Source: Mycobacterium arosiense ATCC BAA-1401 = DSM 45069
Lineage (GTDB): Bacteria; Actinomycetota; Actinomycetes; Mycobacteriales; Mycobacteriaceae
Direction: 5' to 3'
Length of the DNA: 40,459 nucleotides
Assembly: GCF_002086125.1 (NCBI RefSeq)
Contig: NZ_MVHG01000042.1
Coordinates: forward strand, 1 to 40,459
The stretch's first letter is position 1. Every line of letters starts with the position of its first letter. A program made the translations under genes and the position numbers. Shown piece by piece: positions 39,523 through 40,459 of this stretch. A model generated the notes under the pieces. The model searched no databases and was not told where the DNA came from. It saw only the letters and a program-made list of their open reading frames with translations.

Positions 39523-40236
39523 TTGAACCGGAAGGTACTGCTGTGGCTGGCTGCGGCGGCGGCGCTGGCATTGCTGGTGGCCTATCAGACGGTCGGGTCC
39601 TCGACCGCCCGGCATTCCGCCGAATACGCCGCGCGCGCAGACGTTCCGACCGTGCTGCCCGGCACCGATGTGCTCGCCGGCGTCGCCGTCGTGCCCCTGC
39701 GTCAGCACCGCTACGACTACCTTCGCTCGGCGTTCGGCGATGCGTGGGACGACGAGAACGACGCCCCGATGGGGCACAACGGATGCGACACCCGCGACGA
39801 CATCCTCAACCGTGACCTCGTGGACAAAACATTTGTGTCGGTGAAGCGGTGTCCGGACGCGGTGGCCACCGGGACATTGCATGATCCGTATACCAATGAC
39901 GTGATCGCGTTCACACGCGGCGCGCATACCGGCGAGGCAGTTCAAATCGACCATATAGTGCCGTTGTCGTATAGCTGGGACCAAGGGGCATGGAATTGGA
40001 CTCCTGAAATGCGGACTCGGTTCGCGAACGACCCGGCCAATTTGCTTGCGGTGCAGGGCCAGGCGAATCAAGATAAGGGTGACAAGCAGCCGGCACTGTG
40101 GATGCCGCCTAACGCAGCGTTTCATTGTCAGTACGCCATGCAATTTATTGCGGTGATGCGCGGCTACGGACTCCCTGTCGATGGCCCGTCCGTTCCGGCC
40201 TTGCAGCACGCTGCTGCTACCTGCCCAAAGGGTTGA
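39523..40236 (+). CDS. Exported HNH-type nuclease-like protein (DUF1524/GmrSD C-terminal-like)
   Basis: The 237-residue protein, same length as M. tuberculosis Rv2972c, begins with MNRKVLLWLAAAAALALLVA, a signal peptide or membrane anchor. The exported part has four cysteines (88, 110, 202, 234), enough for two disulfides. The segment QIDHIVPLSYSWDQGAW (about residues 141-157) with N173 and NQDKGDK (182-188) fits the HNH/beta-beta-alpha-metal pattern of DUF1524 and related nucleases: Asp-His, a central Asn, and a final Asn-Lys. Nuclease activity and target are inferred. The TTG at 39523 is chosen for its spacing from the MIRU-derived ribosome-binding site. Codon use becomes less GC-rich towards the 3' end. 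Confidence 0.85.
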   Translation: MNRKVLLWLAAAAALALLVAYQTVGSSTARHSAEYAARADVPTVLPGTDVLAGVAVVPLRQHRYDYLRSAFGDAWDDENDAPMGHNGCDTRDDILNRDLVDKTFVSVKRCPDAVATGTLHDPYTNDVIAFTRGAHTGEAVQIDHIVPLSYSWDQGAWNWTPEMRTRFANDPANLLAVQGQANQDKGDKQPALWMPPNAAFHCQYAMQFIAVMRGYGLPVDGPSVPALQHAAATCPKG

Positions 40237-40242
40237 CTGCCA

Positions 40243-40443
40243 GTGGACAGTTGGCACGCTTTCACTGCTTATCCGGGGTCTGGGCTGGACGGCGTACGGC
40301 TGTTTCCTATTAGGACGGTTGGCCATATTTTGCCTGATCGGGAACAGTGGAATGAGTCCGTGTTCCCGGTTGGGGTCTGGCGGGTTGCGTCCGCCAAGGT
40401 GGTGTACGAGTCGGGGACCGATTTGGTGACCGGCGTGTCGTAG
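40243..40443 (+). CDS. Small hypothetical protein downstream of the nuclease
   Basis: A frame of 66 residues starts with a GTG six bases after the nuclease stop: MDSWHAFTAYPGSGLDGVRL, ending YESGTDLVTGVS. It is neither Arg-rich nor repetitive, so it could be a real protein, but no motif is recognised and no Shine-Dalgarno sequence is present apart from possible coupling. Base composition is lower in GC than the surrounding genes, and third positions are not strongly GC. It might be an unrelated remnant. The 16 bases after it show nothing. Confidence 0.35.
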   Translation: MDSWHAFTAYPGSGLDGVRLFPIRTVGHILPDREQWNESVFPVGVWRVASAKVVYESGTDLVTGVS

Positions 40444-40459
40444 CCGAGTGATTGAAGGT

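Overview
The window is high-GC actinobacterial DNA whose gene content and order match the gatB-to-recG chromosomal segment of slow-growing mycobacteria: gatB, lppZ, doxX-like, cfp6-like, ilvB-ilvN-ilvC, serA, leuB, gltX, two tRNAs, leuC-leuD, hupB, mutT1, ppk, fbiD, gpsA, ddl, thiL, ung, rpmB, recG. Protein lengths are close to the Mycobacterium tuberculosis counterparts. Several M. tuberculosis genes remembered from this interval are missing, and genes not expected there are present, so a non-tuberculous species, possibly of the M. avium complex, is likely. That placement is an inference from memory, not from a database search.

Layout. 1-5454: a ParA/MinD-like ATPase cut by the window edge, gatB, an LppZ-like lipoprotein, a DoxX-like membrane protein and a CFP-6-like protein. 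5455-9201: the branched-chain amino acid operon ilvB-ilvN-ilvC behind a leader peptide and attenuator. 9210-13451: an FAD oxidoreductase, then serA and leuB joined by a MIRU. 13303-17358: an MFS transporter, a six-copy repeat array, a fumarylacetoacetase-family gene overlapping gltX. 17508-19010: tRNA-Gln, tRNA-Glu, a split-barrel flavin/F420 protein and an IclR regulator divergent from leuC-leuD. 19096-23159: leuC, leuD, hupB, mutT1. 23242-28559: ppk, fbiD, gpsA, ddl. 28635-30998: a DUF3515 protein, thiL, ung. 30995-34017: an accessory stretch with a decayed zinc-type oxidoreductase, a SnoaL-like gene and two short-chain dehydrogenases. 34072-40443: rpmB, a lysozyme-like exported protein, a FakA-like kinase, recG, a second MIRU, an exported HNH-type nuclease and a small unknown frame.

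How the genes work together. Much of the window is amino acid supply: IlvBNC make the branched-chain skeletons, LeuCD and LeuB carry the leucine branch, and SerA starts serine synthesis. GatB and GltX belong to the glutamate/glutamine charging route, and the tRNA-Gln and tRNA-Glu genes lie just after gltX. HupB, Ung, MutT1 and RecG serve chromosome structure and repair. Ddl, GpsA and the lysozyme-like protein concern the envelope. FbiD makes an F420 precursor.

The most notable non-coding signal is a dispersed 55-56 bp repeat family at five intergenic sites (1001-1188, 14720-15055, 22083-22215, 28559-28637, 34022-34079). A conserved G+C-rich core is shared, but the two arms beside it differ from site to site and change together so that they stay complementary. 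A second theme is a -10 hexamer placed 6-8 bases before an ATG or GTG, which suggests leaderless transcripts for at least eight genes and the ilvB leader peptide.
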